64,000 nucleotides of DNA from Chitinophaga sp. YR573 (GTDB taxonomy: Bacteria > Bacteroidota > Bacteroidia > Chitinophagales > Chitinophagaceae), in the NCBI RefSeq assembly GCF_900110995.1, contig NZ_FOJF01000002.1, positions 434,001 through 498,000 of the forward strand, written 5' to 3'. The notes beneath the pieces were generated by a model. It was not told where the DNA came from. It saw only the letters and a program-made list of their open reading frames with translations, and made no database searches. Position 1 is the first letter of the stretch; every line of letters starts with the position of its first letter. Both the position numbers and the translations under genes were made by a program. Below, piece by piece: positions 50,799 through 59,521 of the stretch.

Positions 50799-51080
50799 CT
50801 ATATCTTCTGAAAATCATTAGAAGCTATCAGGTACCATTCTCCATCCAGTTCCAGTACATCTCCCGGTGCCACGGAGCGGGTGCCATTGGCAACAGCTGC
50901 TTCGGGTTGTACTTCAGGGAGTTCTGTCCAGGGGAGATCTGAGTTCTGGCATAGTTCGAAGGCCGCTCTAAGGTCAGCAACTTCCACATCAGCAATGTGC
51001 TGAAGGTTCTCCACTTTTATTGTTTCGCTGGTCATGGGAGAAGCCAGTGTATAATCGGGGTTGAAATAAACTCTTACCAT
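50799..51080 (-). CDS. Small protein with YodL-like C-terminal motif
   Basis: 93 residues from ATG 51080 (MVRVYFNPDYTLASPMTSET). The C-terminus NGTRSVAPGDVLELDGEWYLI resembles the S-x-G-D-V-x-x-x-x-G motif of YodL-like domains found in small adaptor proteins of mobile elements. No signal peptide. The frame runs further upstream to 51143, but that part overlaps the CE2 esterase gene. Function unknown; the similarity is short. Confidence 0.6.
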   Translation of the reverse strand: MVRVYFNPDYTLASPMTSETIKVENLQHIADVEVADLRAAFELCQNSDLPWTELPEVQPEAAVANGTRSVAPGDVLELDGEWYLIASNDFQKI

Positions 51081-51137
51081 GATATTCCGGCAGCAAAAAT
51101 AAGACCATTGTATTGGTAAATTTTGTAAGTTCGGCGT

Positions 51138-52211
51138 ATGCAAAGAATGTTCGTTTTACTGTTTTTCTGTTTGCCATTGGCAGCTGCTGCACAGCAAACC
51201 GTTATTAAAAGTGATGACAGCCATATTCACTATGTGGGAAGGGTGGCTGTAAAAGAGGATGCTGCTGAATTGACATGGACAGGCACCGCTGTGAAGATCA
51301 ATTTTGACGGCACCGGAGTGCAAGCCATTTTAAAAGATGAGAGGGGAGAGAATACCTTTAACGTGATCGTGGATAATCAGGTAGTAACAGTTATTCATCC
51401 CGATAGCAGTAAGCAGTTGTATACCCTGGTGAGTGGCCTGCCTGCGGGTAAACATAGCCTGGAACTGTTCAAAAGAACAGAGTGGGCAATGGGCAAAACC
51501 TGGTTTTACGGGTTCTCCCTGGATGAAAATACCAGCATACTGGCGGCTCCTGCCATCAAAAAAAGGAAGATAGAGTTTTACGGTAATTCAATTACCTGCG
51601 GATATGCGGTAGAAGATACTACTGGTCAGGACAGGGGAACAGCCCCTTACGAGAACGGATATATCAGTTATGCCGCCATTACGGCCAGGCACTTCGACGC
51701 AGAATATTATGCCATCGCTAAAAGCGGTATAGGCGTACTGATTAGCTGGTTCCCGTTAATCATGTCGGAAATGTATGATAGATCAGACCCTAACGATGCG
51801 AACAGCAAATGGGATTTCTCTAAATATACCCCGGACCTGGTAGTCATTAACCTTTTCCAGAACGATGCATGGCTGGTTATGAAACCTGAACATGCGGAGT
51901 TTAAAGCCCGTTTTGGAGAGAAAGCTCCCAATGAAGAACAGATCATCACCGCTTACCGTAACCTTGTTACATCCATCCGTACAAAGTATCCAAAGGCAGC
52001 TATTATCTGTGCCTTAGGGAGTATGGATGCAGCAAAGAAAGACGCTCCCTGGTACGGCTATATCCAAAAGGCAGTAGCCGGATTAAAGGATAAACGCATC
52101 TACACACATTCCTTTGGTTTTAAAGGAACAGGCGGACATCCCAGCGCAGCAGAACAGGAGGCCATGTCAAAAGACCTGATCAGTTTCATCCATCAGAAAA
52201 TAAAATGGTAG
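51138..52211 (+). CDS. CE2-type SGNH carbohydrate esterase
   Basis: 357 residues. Signal peptide MQRMFVLLFFCLPLAAA. An N-terminal beta-sandwich (~20-130, HYVGRVAVKEDAAELTWTGTAVKINFDG) precedes the SGNH domain (KIEFYGNSITCGYAVED, Ser ~150; NLFQNDAWLVM; FKGTGGHPSAAEQEAM with Asp-like position replaced by Gly-His). This is the arrangement of carbohydrate esterase family 2, whose members deacetylate xylan or glucomannan. The catalytic Asp of a typical D-x-x-H is not visible (GGHPSA), as is known for some CE2 enzymes. It is followed after 9 bases by a small lipoprotein gene. Confidence 0.87.
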   Translation: MQRMFVLLFFCLPLAAAAQQTVIKSDDSHIHYVGRVAVKEDAAELTWTGTAVKINFDGTGVQAILKDERGENTFNVIVDNQVVTVIHPDSSKQLYTLVSGLPAGKHSLELFKRTEWAMGKTWFYGFSLDENTSILAAPAIKKRKIEFYGNSITCGYAVEDTTGQDRGTAPYENGYISYAAITARHFDAEYYAIAKSGIGVLISWFPLIMSEMYDRSDPNDANSKWDFSKYTPDLVVINLFQNDAWLVMKPEHAEFKARFGEKAPNEEQIITAYRNLVTSIRTKYPKAAIICALGSMDAAKKDAPWYGYIQKAVAGLKDKRIYTHSFGFKGTGGHPSAAEQEAMSKDLISFIHQKIKW

Positions 52212-52220
52212 TTTCGCAGT

Positions 52221-52547
52221 GTGAAAAATGCCCTTTTATTTTTAGTGCTGATAACGTTGTTTTCCTGTACAGGTACTACACCACAGGAAAAGGCGGAGCA
52301 TAGTGTGGAAATGTATATGCCTTCGTATTTAGACTTTCCTAAAAGTTACGAAGGCATTGAATTTGAAAAACTGCTGAAAGATAGTCTTACAGGCAATGCC
52401 TGGCATATCAGTCATTTATACCGCTCTAAGAATAAGAAAGGGGAGATCGCAGTAGCCCAGCGGGTATTCTTCCTGGATACCCTTTTCCAGGTAAAGAAAG
52501 TAATGACGTTAAAAGAATATAGCGATCTTACCGCCCCCAAAGAATAA
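52221..52547 (+). CDS. Small hypothetical lipoprotein
   Basis: 108 residues starting at GTG 52221. A lipoprotein signal MKNALLFLVLITLFSC gives an acylated Cys at 16. The mature part (~90 residues) has VEMYMPSYLDFPKSYEGIEF and ISHLYRSKNKKGEIAVAQRV, resembling short uncharacterised lipoproteins. It begins 9 bases after the CE2 gene, so the two are probably co-transcribed. Function unknown. Confidence 0.7.
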   Translation: MKNALLFLVLITLFSCTGTTPQEKAEHSVEMYMPSYLDFPKSYEGIEFEKLLKDSLTGNAWHISHLYRSKNKKGEIAVAQRVFFLDTLFQVKKVMTLKEYSDLTAPKE

Positions 52548-52647
52548 TAGATTATTGATTATCAGTATATAAGGTAATATTTCCCCGCCGGAAACGTTAA
52601 AGGGCATTACTATGACACAGAAAGTATAACTATTGATTTAAAAGATG

Positions 52648-52699
52648 TAAGTTTGCAGACTTCCCATTAGATTACTAACATTACTCCCATTAGATAACT
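52648..52699 (+). promoter_or_regulatory. -7 box and 14-bp direct repeats upstream of the 401-aa gene
   Basis: TAAGTTTG (52648-52655) fits TAnnTTTG exactly. Downstream, CCCATTAGATTACT (52663-52676) and CCCATTAGATAACT (52686-52699) are direct repeats with 13 of 14 bases identical, spaced by 23 bases. Their position after the box suits repression or attenuation; this is inference. Confidence 0.45.
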
Positions 52700-52819
52700 T
52701 ATTGTAAAACAAACAATTGTATCTGCTATGCAGTTGCATGCTCAGATTTCTGCGGATTTCTCAGCCGGCCTCAGCAAACAGAGAGGAGTTACTATGTCAG
52801 AATTTAATCAGATAAATAT

Positions 52820-54025
52820 ATGGATAAGCTTAAACTGAAATTACAGGAATACTATCAGCACTGCCAGCAGCAGGAAACGCGCACTAAAACAGGCAGAAAA
52901 GCTGCCGGACGGGTAGCTGCGCCGGAGATGGAGAATGATATTCTGCTACAGTTCGGCTTGCCTACATCCAAACGGTTTGTGCAGATTTTACATGATTTTG
53001 TGAGTCACAGCCAGGTAAATGATCATCTGCTGGATTATGTGAGTAAGAAATTAAAAGAGGCCGCCCGTAAGTACCTGCTGGCCCCGGTAGTATCTGATAT
53101 AGATCAGCTGGGACAGGCAAGGGAACAAAAGCGGAGTCCGTACGACCTGTTACCGGAGTTAGGCTACCCGGTGAATGAGTATGCTATTTTCCTGATAGGA
53201 GAGTTGTTATACCGCCGTAATATGCCCGCTACAGATGTACTGGATGAAATGAAAAAGGTACAGCAGGCTGATAGCTGGAATGATGTGCTGTTACTGAGTA
53301 AGATCATTCATTACACCAAACATGAGCTGTATACTATTGTGAAACAGCTGGACCTGCATTTTGTAGACGAATTTGTACAGTACACCCGCAGACAGGATAC
53401 TTCCAAAGCGCCTAATAAAAAGGCTACTCCTGCCACTGAAGGATATACGCCAAATCTCCGCTCTGTTACCAAAATACAGGTAGAGGATATCGTATTTGAT
53501 GAACAGGATACACCCAGTCTGGTAGGTAAGCTGAAAACAGGTTCCCGTTTTACGAATATAACGGTGACGATGGAATTTACTGCCTTAACACAGGTATTGA
53601 TGAGTGCAGGTGAACTGGGAGCAGAAGTAAACAGTTTTATTAAAAAGAAACTGGCAGATGCAGGAAGAGAAAGACCTACGGTAATAGATATACGTGTAGA
53701 GTTCGGACAACAACTGATCCTCGACAACTGTTACCTGGAAATTTATAAACCACAGCACAGACATGGACAGAAATGGGTAGAGGATAAAGACAATTTATTC
53801 TTCGTGGAAAAGATCCTTTCTAAGAAGGAATTTGAGAAGAGAAGCAAGGAAGTGGAAGTGAAGCAGAAAATTCAGGAATGTCTGGAACTGATAGGTAGCT
53901 CTTATGGCTCTTACCAGCGTTTGCGCAGACTGGGTATTACAGATGAAGAAGCTAAGCTGCGTGCAGGTTTACAAGATGAACTCCTATTTAAGTTATCTAC
54001 GTATCTACATAAGCTGAAAGATTAA
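52820..54025 (+). CDS. Unrecognised conserved-looking protein (401 aa)
   Basis: 401 residues, soluble, no signal peptide, basic start (MDKLKLKLQEYYQHCQQQ). Residues 30-215 are helical with many charged pairs; 215-320 look like a beta-rich domain (KIQVEDIVFDEQDTPSLVGK, then VTMEFTALTQVLMSAGELGA); the end is again helical (LRRLGITDEEAKLRAGLQDE). I recognise no family, catalytic motif or metal cluster. It is preceded by 270 bases with an unusual pair of direct repeats and followed by a terminator, so it is an independently regulated gene. Confidence 0.75.
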   Translation: MDKLKLKLQEYYQHCQQQETRTKTGRKAAGRVAAPEMENDILLQFGLPTSKRFVQILHDFVSHSQVNDHLLDYVSKKLKEAARKYLLAPVVSDIDQLGQAREQKRSPYDLLPELGYPVNEYAIFLIGELLYRRNMPATDVLDEMKKVQQADSWNDVLLLSKIIHYTKHELYTIVKQLDLHFVDEFVQYTRRQDTSKAPNKKATPATEGYTPNLRSVTKIQVEDIVFDEQDTPSLVGKLKTGSRFTNITVTMEFTALTQVLMSAGELGAEVNSFIKKKLADAGRERPTVIDIRVEFGQQLILDNCYLEIYKPQHRHGQKWVEDKDNLFFVEKILSKKEFEKRSKEVEVKQKIQECLELIGSSYGSYQRLRRLGITDEEAKLRAGLQDELLFKLSTYLHKLKD

Positions 54026-54042
54026 AAAAACAAATGAAAAGT

Positions 54043-54075
54043 AAAAGGGTTCCGGTGTTACCGGAGCCCTTTTTT
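54043..54075 (+). terminator. Terminator of the 401-aa gene
   Basis: AAAAGGGTTCCGGT / ACCGGAGCCCTTTT with loop GTT and T-tract. Confidence 0.9.
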
Positions 54076-54302
54076 AGTTGGTTTTTGATTGTTTTGCAGT
54101 AGATAATAGATAGATGAGTGTACTTGTCCCCTTGAAATATTTTTATTCAGTTAGTAAGGGATGATAAACCCTGACCCCCAAGCTCTCACAACTTACGTAC
54201 GAAGTGAGAGGCCTGGAAGTTAAGGACAACGTGCTTTGCTTTTATCAATACAAACTTAGTTTTTAAAAAACTTTTTATCGTTAATCCGATGTTAAAGAAT
54301 TA

Positions 54303-54340
54303 AAGAAAAAAAAAGCCATGGTTCAGAAGAACCATGGCCT
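54303..54340 (-). terminator. Terminator of the MG2/TonB-plug gene
   Basis: GCCATGGTTC / GAACCATGGC, loop AGAA, with a 10-base A-run that gives a U-tract on the minus strand. Confidence 0.9.
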
Positions 54341-54371
54341 TTTATTGTATACTATACTTGTCGGTATATCG

Positions 54372-56819
54372 TTAGTAAAGCTGCTCTATATGTCCCAGCG
54401 TGCCATCTTCACCCATACCTTCAATAACTACACGGAAACGTCTGGTGAAGTCATTGTTGAAGAAGGAGATTTTAGCAGTATGTGTTAAAGTATCAGCAAC
54501 CAGGTTTGGATTCCAGTAAAGAGTGAGTCTCTTATCCTGTAAGATGTGAATGTCTTTACGCACGGTGTAATCCGGTGCATAGAATTCTTTCACAATGTTA
54601 TATCCACCTTTTCTGTATTTATCAAAACCACGGGTATCGATATCAGATCTGCTATCACCACCACGTCTTAAGTAAACCGCAATTGCACCGCTGCTTCCTC
54701 CGAAACCACCTACGAAAGTAGGGCGAAGTACCTTGATGTAAGCCACATCGCTGATGCTGATGTTATTCAGCATATTGATATCTGTAGGCATTTCATTCAG
54801 GAACAGTACCGGAGCACCACCGCGCCATGTAAGAGCAGGTTTGGTAACATCGGTAGTGTTGATAACAAGACCGGATACTTTTGACTGCAGGTACTGGAAG
54901 ATAGTGAATGCACTTGGCTCATCCTTGGTAAGGTCAAAACCCTGACCATCACCCGCAGAGAACATACCAGTTGTGTAACGGTCTCCTGTGCTTTGTGCTC
55001 TTCTCAGACGTTTTTCACGAACGTTTACCTCCTGCAGGAAGATTGGTTTCTGCTGGATAGATTTGTTTACTGCATTGCTTTCAGCTACAGTAGACAGGAA
55101 GGTGCGGAGCACAGTGTTGTCGATTGTAGCCGGCTCCCTGAAAGGATAAGGCAATGTAAGAGGAGTATTCTTATCGAAGAAATGCGGTTCGAACTTCACG
55201 TTTACGTCTTTCCAGGTTTTGTTCGGATCGTTTGCACGGTAGAATACGTTGATGGTATCCACGAATTGCAGACGGTCTACAGCAAACTCACCTTTATCAT
55301 TGGTAGTTACAGAAGAGAAACCGGTAGAAGTATCGATTGGCTGTTTCAGTACGAAGTCTATTCTGCCATTTGCCAAAGGAACAGTACCCTTGTTGGTAGT
55401 AGCTACACCTTTCAGCAACAAACCCTGTTCGTAAGGGAATTTCACGTCTGGTAAGTAGTTATGCAGGATTTTCTCCCAGCTAAACCTTCTCCAGCCGTTT
55501 GTCATCATGATCAGGTCCAGGTTACTAAGAGTAGCCGGGTCCATATCTTTGAAATATTGTGAGGGATTCGCAATGTAACCTTTAATGTCGGATGTCAGTA
55601 ACAGATTGGATAGGATATTATTCTCGTCTTCATCTTTTACTACCTGGTCAGCATCAGTGATAGAAACAGACAGGCTGGTCAGCAGCGTATCAGGTACTTT
55701 TAGTTCCAGTACATTTCTTTGTCTTGGTTGCGTGTTGATCGTAGTGTTCTGGATAGCGATAGGCAGCGCATCCGCTTTTCTTACGAATGCCAGCCTTTCA
55801 GCCAGTGGTAATCCTTCACTGTTGAAGATAGTGAACTGGATGATACCGGAAGGAAGGTCTTTGGTTGGTACGAACCCGCTTATCTGTCCTTCAGCAGCGT
55901 TCAGTTTAGCCTTGTATACTATGTGCTGCTGCATCTGGGCAACAATCATCATGTTATTATATACAGGGTTGTCTTTGGTAGCTGGTAAAGTCTGGTAGAA
56001 TACGCGGGTACCTTTGTTGAATATTTTCAGTCCGGCGCCAGCGGTTTTCACTGTTGGCAGCAGTACTGTTTTTTGTCCCTTGGTAGTTTGCACCAGCGCT
56101 TTGTAGGTTTCCCCGGCAACAGGTGTTAAGTCAAACATGCCCATACCATCATGCGTTGTTTTAATCAGGGCAACTGTTTCACCTTTCAGGTTCTGTACGA
56201 TACCATTCACTTCGGAAGGATAACCGCTCTGATCGATAGACTTGAAAGCCACACGGCCCGCAACTCCAGCTATCAGGTTACCACCTTCAGGGAAGAATTG
56301 TACAGAGAAATCACTGGTGGTTCTTGGTGCACCCGGCTGAACACTGTTCTTGGAGGGGTCAAAAATCTCGATGTTCTTGTAGTACAGGAACTCTGCATCA
56401 AAGTTGAGCATCCAGGCGGTGTAAGCGCGAACCTGGTATTGCCCTGCTTTTACTAATTCAGGAATTTCGAATGCGCCGGAAGCAGTACCTCCACCGATCG
56501 ATAATAACTTCTTCAGCACTACTGTACCGGACCTGTCAACCAACTCTACATACAGGTTTGTAGCAGAGAGGGATGGCTGGCCCTGGAGCAAAACGTACGC
56601 TTTGAACCACAGGGTTTCTCCGGCAGCATAATAATCTTTGTCCAATTGCAAGTAAACTTTCTCCTGGGGGAAGCGTTTGCTGTACTGCTCCAGGGTTTGA
56701 GTTATTTTATCCTGCCACTCGTCGGCGGGATAAAATGCAAGGGCAGCTGTTATACCCATCAGACAGACTGGGAGCAGCCACTTTAAACCGTTTCTTTTTT
56801 TAGATAATCCAGATTGCAT
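54372..56819 (-). CDS. Large exported protein with macroglobulin-like and TonB-plug-like domains
   Basis: 815 residues. N-terminal membrane/signal segment (RNGLKWLLPVCLMGITAALAF), followed by a macroglobulin MG2-like domain (~45-150: QEKVYLQLDKDYYAAGETLW, then FKAYVLL), several beta domains, and a C-terminal region (~620-730) resembling the plug of TonB-dependent receptors (FQYLQSKVSGLVINTTDVTK, then PVLFLNEMPTDINMLNNISI and DVAYIKVLRPTFVGGFGG). No barrel follows; it ends at GTLGHIEQLY. The MG2 + plug combination is common in Bacteroidota and its role is unsettled. It could work with a barrel-bearing protein elsewhere. Single gene, strong terminator. Confidence 0.85.
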   Translation of the reverse strand: MQSGLSKKRNGLKWLLPVCLMGITAALAFYPADEWQDKITQTLEQYSKRFPQEKVYLQLDKDYYAAGETLWFKAYVLLQGQPSLSATNLYVELVDRSGTVVLKKLLSIGGGTASGAFEIPELVKAGQYQVRAYTAWMLNFDAEFLYYKNIEIFDPSKNSVQPGAPRTTSDFSVQFFPEGGNLIAGVAGRVAFKSIDQSGYPSEVNGIVQNLKGETVALIKTTHDGMGMFDLTPVAGETYKALVQTTKGQKTVLLPTVKTAGAGLKIFNKGTRVFYQTLPATKDNPVYNNMMIVAQMQQHIVYKAKLNAAEGQISGFVPTKDLPSGIIQFTIFNSEGLPLAERLAFVRKADALPIAIQNTTINTQPRQRNVLELKVPDTLLTSLSVSITDADQVVKDEDENNILSNLLLTSDIKGYIANPSQYFKDMDPATLSNLDLIMMTNGWRRFSWEKILHNYLPDVKFPYEQGLLLKGVATTNKGTVPLANGRIDFVLKQPIDTSTGFSSVTTNDKGEFAVDRLQFVDTINVFYRANDPNKTWKDVNVKFEPHFFDKNTPLTLPYPFREPATIDNTVLRTFLSTVAESNAVNKSIQQKPIFLQEVNVREKRLRRAQSTGDRYTTGMFSAGDGQGFDLTKDEPSAFTIFQYLQSKVSGLVINTTDVTKPALTWRGGAPVLFLNEMPTDINMLNNISISDVAYIKVLRPTFVGGFGGSSGAIAVYLRRGGDSRSDIDTRGFDKYRKGGYNIVKEFYAPDYTVRKDIHILQDKRLTLYWNPNLVADTLTHTAKISFFNNDFTRRFRVVIEGMGEDGTLGHIEQLY

Positions 56820-57003
56820 GTGGAACAATTAGTTTGCGACAATATAGTATCAAAAAATATAATATGCAAAATAGTATGAAAAAATAATATATGCAAATAA
56901 TGTTATTAATTATTAACAAATTAGGGTGTGAATTCTTTGAATTATTATTGCAAAATAAGTGCGAGTTACGCAGGGGCGTGAAAGCACGATTGAAACTAAC
57001 AAG

Positions 57004-58236
57004 ATGATAAACAAGAGATTAGTTGTAATTGGGGGCGGAGCAGCCGGTTTTTTTTGCGCAATTAACGCCGCAAAGTTATTTCCTGCATTGGAAATCAAAT
57101 TAATAGAGAAAAGCAACAAATTACTCTCAAAAGTAAAAATATCCGGTGGAGGTCGCTGTAATGTCACCCATAATGCCCCCGACTTAATATATATGTCTAA
57201 ACATTATCCGAGGGGACAGCATTTTGTTAAAAAGGCATTTAGCCGCTTTTTTGTGCCCGATACCATAGAATGGTTCCGGGAACGTGGGGTAACCCTCAAA
57301 GCGGAAGCAGATGGCCGTATGTTCCCGGATACGGACAGTTCCCAGACGATCATCGACTGCCTGCTGAAAGAAGCTGATAAGTACCGCGTGAAGATAGACA
57401 TGAGCACCGCTGTTACTGCTTTAACGCAGGCTGGCAACGGCTGGAAGGTGAGCTTACAGGATGGCAGCGTATTGGAAGCCGACTTTGTATGTGTGGCTGC
57501 CGGTGGATACGCCCAGGCGGATAAGTTCTCCTGGTTACAGGCAACCGGCCATAAGATAGTTACACCGTTACCTTCCCTGTTTACATTCAATATGCCGGGC
57601 AATCCTATTACAGAACTGATGGGGGTGAGTGTGCCGGAAGCACATATAAAGATTGCCGGTACCAAATTACAGGAGAAAGGACCGCTGTTGATCACTCACT
57701 GGGGAATGAGTGGCCCGGGCGTATTACGCCTGTCTGCCTGGGGAGCGCGGGACCTGGCTCAGATGCAGTACAACTTTACAGCGATCGTGAACTGGTTGCC
57801 GGCATTTAATGAGAACAGCCTGCTGGAAGAAATGAAGGAGTTACGCTTCTCTATGGGCGGACAAAAAATGCATACCAAAAACCCGTTTGGATTACCGCAG
57901 CGCTTATGGCAGTTTTTGCTGTTACAGTCTGGTTTACCGGAAGAGGTGCGCTGGGCAGATGCACCGGCAAAGGATGTGAACAAACTGGTGAAACAACTGG
58001 TAGTAATGGAATGTACGGTAAAAGGGAAAACGACCTATAAAGAAGAGTTTGTGACCTGCGGGGGCATACAGTTATCGGAGATAGATCCTGCCACCATGGA
58101 AAGCAAACTGGCTCCCAACCTTTATTTTGCGGGGGAGGTGATGGACGTTGACGGTGTTACCGGTGGCTTTAATTTTCAACATGCGTGGACCAGCGGATGG
58201 ATTGCTGCTAACAGTATCAGCTCTAAACAGGGGTAA
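57004..58236 (+). CDS. BaiN/RdsA (HI0933)-family flavoprotein
   Basis: 410 residues. ATG 57004 gives MINKRLVVIGGGAAGFFCAINAAK, the usual FAD Rossmann start. The HI0933 hallmark LLSKVKISGGGRCNVTHNA follows, then VAAGGYAQADKFSWLQATGH and the C-terminal FAD closure FAGEVMDVDGVTGGFNFQHAW with TSGWIAA. HI0933-like enzymes are FAD oxidoreductases of mostly unknown substrate, with a few linked to bile-acid reduction or rescue of modified RNA. Monocistronic, convergent with the dNK gene. Confidence 0.93.
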   Translation: MINKRLVVIGGGAAGFFCAINAAKLFPALEIKLIEKSNKLLSKVKISGGGRCNVTHNAPDLIYMSKHYPRGQHFVKKAFSRFFVPDTIEWFRERGVTLKAEADGRMFPDTDSSQTIIDCLLKEADKYRVKIDMSTAVTALTQAGNGWKVSLQDGSVLEADFVCVAAGGYAQADKFSWLQATGHKIVTPLPSLFTFNMPGNPITELMGVSVPEAHIKIAGTKLQEKGPLLITHWGMSGPGVLRLSAWGARDLAQMQYNFTAIVNWLPAFNENSLLEEMKELRFSMGGQKMHTKNPFGLPQRLWQFLLLQSGLPEEVRWADAPAKDVNKLVKQLVVMECTVKGKTTYKEEFVTCGGIQLSEIDPATMESKLAPNLYFAGEVMDVDGVTGGFNFQHAWTSGWIAANSISSKQG

Positions 58237-58242
58237 AAAGGT

Positions 58243-58283
58243 AAAGGGCATTTTGGTATGTTGTATATAACAGAACGCCCTTT
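58243..58283. terminator. Weak hairpin between convergent genes
   Basis: AAAGGGC / GCCCTTT with a 27-base loop, followed by T-rich sequence; possible bidirectional terminator of the flavoprotein and dNK genes. Confidence 0.5.
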
Positions 58284-58295
58284 GTCTTTATTTTC

Positions 58296-58919
58296 TTATA
58301 AATAATGAATGCCCGGTTCGTATTCTTTTTCCAGTGCGTTTAGTAAAGAATCAAAGTCAGTGGGATTATTCAGGAAATCTGTTTTAGTGGTATCTATCAT
58401 TAAAGTACGTATGGGATGTTGTCTGATATATTGCATATACATATCATGAACACTCACAAGGTACTCATCGGCTATCTGCTGTTCGTAAGAGCGGTTACGG
58501 GTTTTGATATTCTGTTGCAGCTTAGTGATAGGAGCATTGAGGAAGATCAGTAAATCCGGTTGAGGTAATTGCGGATTGATGATCTCAAATAATTTCTGGT
58601 ATAGACTATATTCTTCTTCTTTCAGATTTATTTTAGCGAATAAAAGGCTTTTGATGAAGAGGTAATCTGAAATGATGAAGTTGCTGAACAGGTCCTGGGC
58701 CTGCAACATATCTTTTAGTTGTTTGTAACGTTCTGCCATAAAGAACAGTTCCAGTGGAAAAGCGTATTGCTGGGGCTTTTCATAAAACTTAGGCAGGAAC
58801 GGGTTCTCTGCAAATTCTTCCAGTATAATTCTTGCGCTGTAATGTTTTGCCAGTCTGTTGGCCAGTGTGGTTTTACCTGCACCTATATTCCCTTCTATTG
58901 TGATGTATTTATAGTTCAT
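58296..58919 (-). CDS. Deoxynucleoside kinase
   Basis: 207 residues. P-loop GNIGAGKTTLANRLAKHY (9-26), the EEFAENPFLPKFYEKPQQYAF segment with the catalytic Glu, the ERYKQLKDM helix and the LID region (RNRSYEQQIADEYLVSVHDM). Phosphorylates deoxyadenosine, deoxyguanosine or deoxycytidine for salvage. It starts 3 bases after folK and shares its promoter; folK followed by dNK is a common pair in Bacteroidota. Confidence 0.92.
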   Translation of the reverse strand: MNYKYITIEGNIGAGKTTLANRLAKHYSARIILEEFAENPFLPKFYEKPQQYAFPLELFFMAERYKQLKDMLQAQDLFSNFIISDYLFIKSLLFAKINLKEEEYSLYQKLFEIINPQLPQPDLLIFLNAPITKLQQNIKTRNRSYEQQIADEYLVSVHDMYMQYIRQHPIRTLMIDTTKTDFLNNPTDFDSLLNALEKEYEPGIHYL

Positions 58920-58922
58920 TCT

Positions 58923-59420
58923 TTAGTGTACTTCTTCCGGAATATATTTTTTGGCAGGTAACGGGTCTGTACACTGCTGTAACAAGGTGTTAATGTCTTT
59001 ATGTAAAACAGGATGTTGCCAGTCGGGTATTATCTCCTGTAAAGGTATTAATACAAATTGCCGGAATTGTAATTGCGGATGTGGAATTTTAAGTTCCGGC
59101 AGGTTGATGATCTCATCATTATAAAATATAACATCGATATCAATCACTCTTGCTCCCCATTTCTGCTGCCGGATGCGTCCTATTTTGCGTTCTATTTCCA
59201 GTACGGTATGAAGCAGTGTTAATGCATCCATTTCCGTTGAAACCATTACACCCTGGTTCAGGTAATCCGGTTGTTCCATACCTCCCCATGCAGCGGTTTC
59301 GTATAAAGCAGATACTTTTTCTACTTTCCCTACCAGCATGCCTATTTGTTCAACCGCCTGTTTCAGATGACCGGTACGGTCTCCCAGGTTACCACCTATA
59401 AGTAATATTGCTTTATTCAT
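58923..59420 (-). CDS. folK: 2-amino-4-hydroxy-6-hydroxymethyldihydropteridine diphosphokinase
   Basis: 165 residues. Transfers pyrophosphate from ATP to hydroxymethyldihydropterin in folate synthesis. The N-terminus AILLIGGNLGDRTGHLKQAVEQ and the signature KWGARVIDIDVIFYNDEIIN (Mg-binding D-x-D) are diagnostic; PHPQLQFRQFVLIPLQEIIPDW completes the fold. Divergent from sppA across a 101-base gap, and followed by the deoxynucleoside kinase gene. Confidence 0.95.
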   Translation of the reverse strand: MNKAILLIGGNLGDRTGHLKQAVEQIGMLVGKVEKVSALYETAAWGGMEQPDYLNQGVMVSTEMDALTLLHTVLEIERKIGRIRQQKWGARVIDIDVIFYNDEIINLPELKIPHPQLQFRQFVLIPLQEIIPDWQHPVLHKDINTLLQQCTDPLPAKKYIPEEVH

Positions 59421-59435
59421 GTATCTTCAACGGCC

Positions 59436-59443
59436 CAAAAGTA
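59436..59443 (-). promoter_or_regulatory. -7 box TACTTTTG of the folK-dNK operon
   Basis: TACTTTTG on the minus strand is an exact TAnnTTTG match, 15 bases before the folK ATG. No clear -33 TTG is seen. Confidence 0.55.
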
Positions 59444-59521
59444 GACATATTCTTTATTTTTGGGAAAAGTGAGTTTTCAATTAACCACTATCTGGTTGAC
59501 TATTAAATCCATAAGTAACAA

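Larger units (their letters stand above)
54026..54371. other. Intergenic region with two terminators
   Basis: 346 bases without a gene, between two convergent units. Besides the two terminators listed, it contains CTCTCAC (54183-54189) with its complement GTGAGAG (54204-54210). Nothing else is recognisable. Confidence 0.5.
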
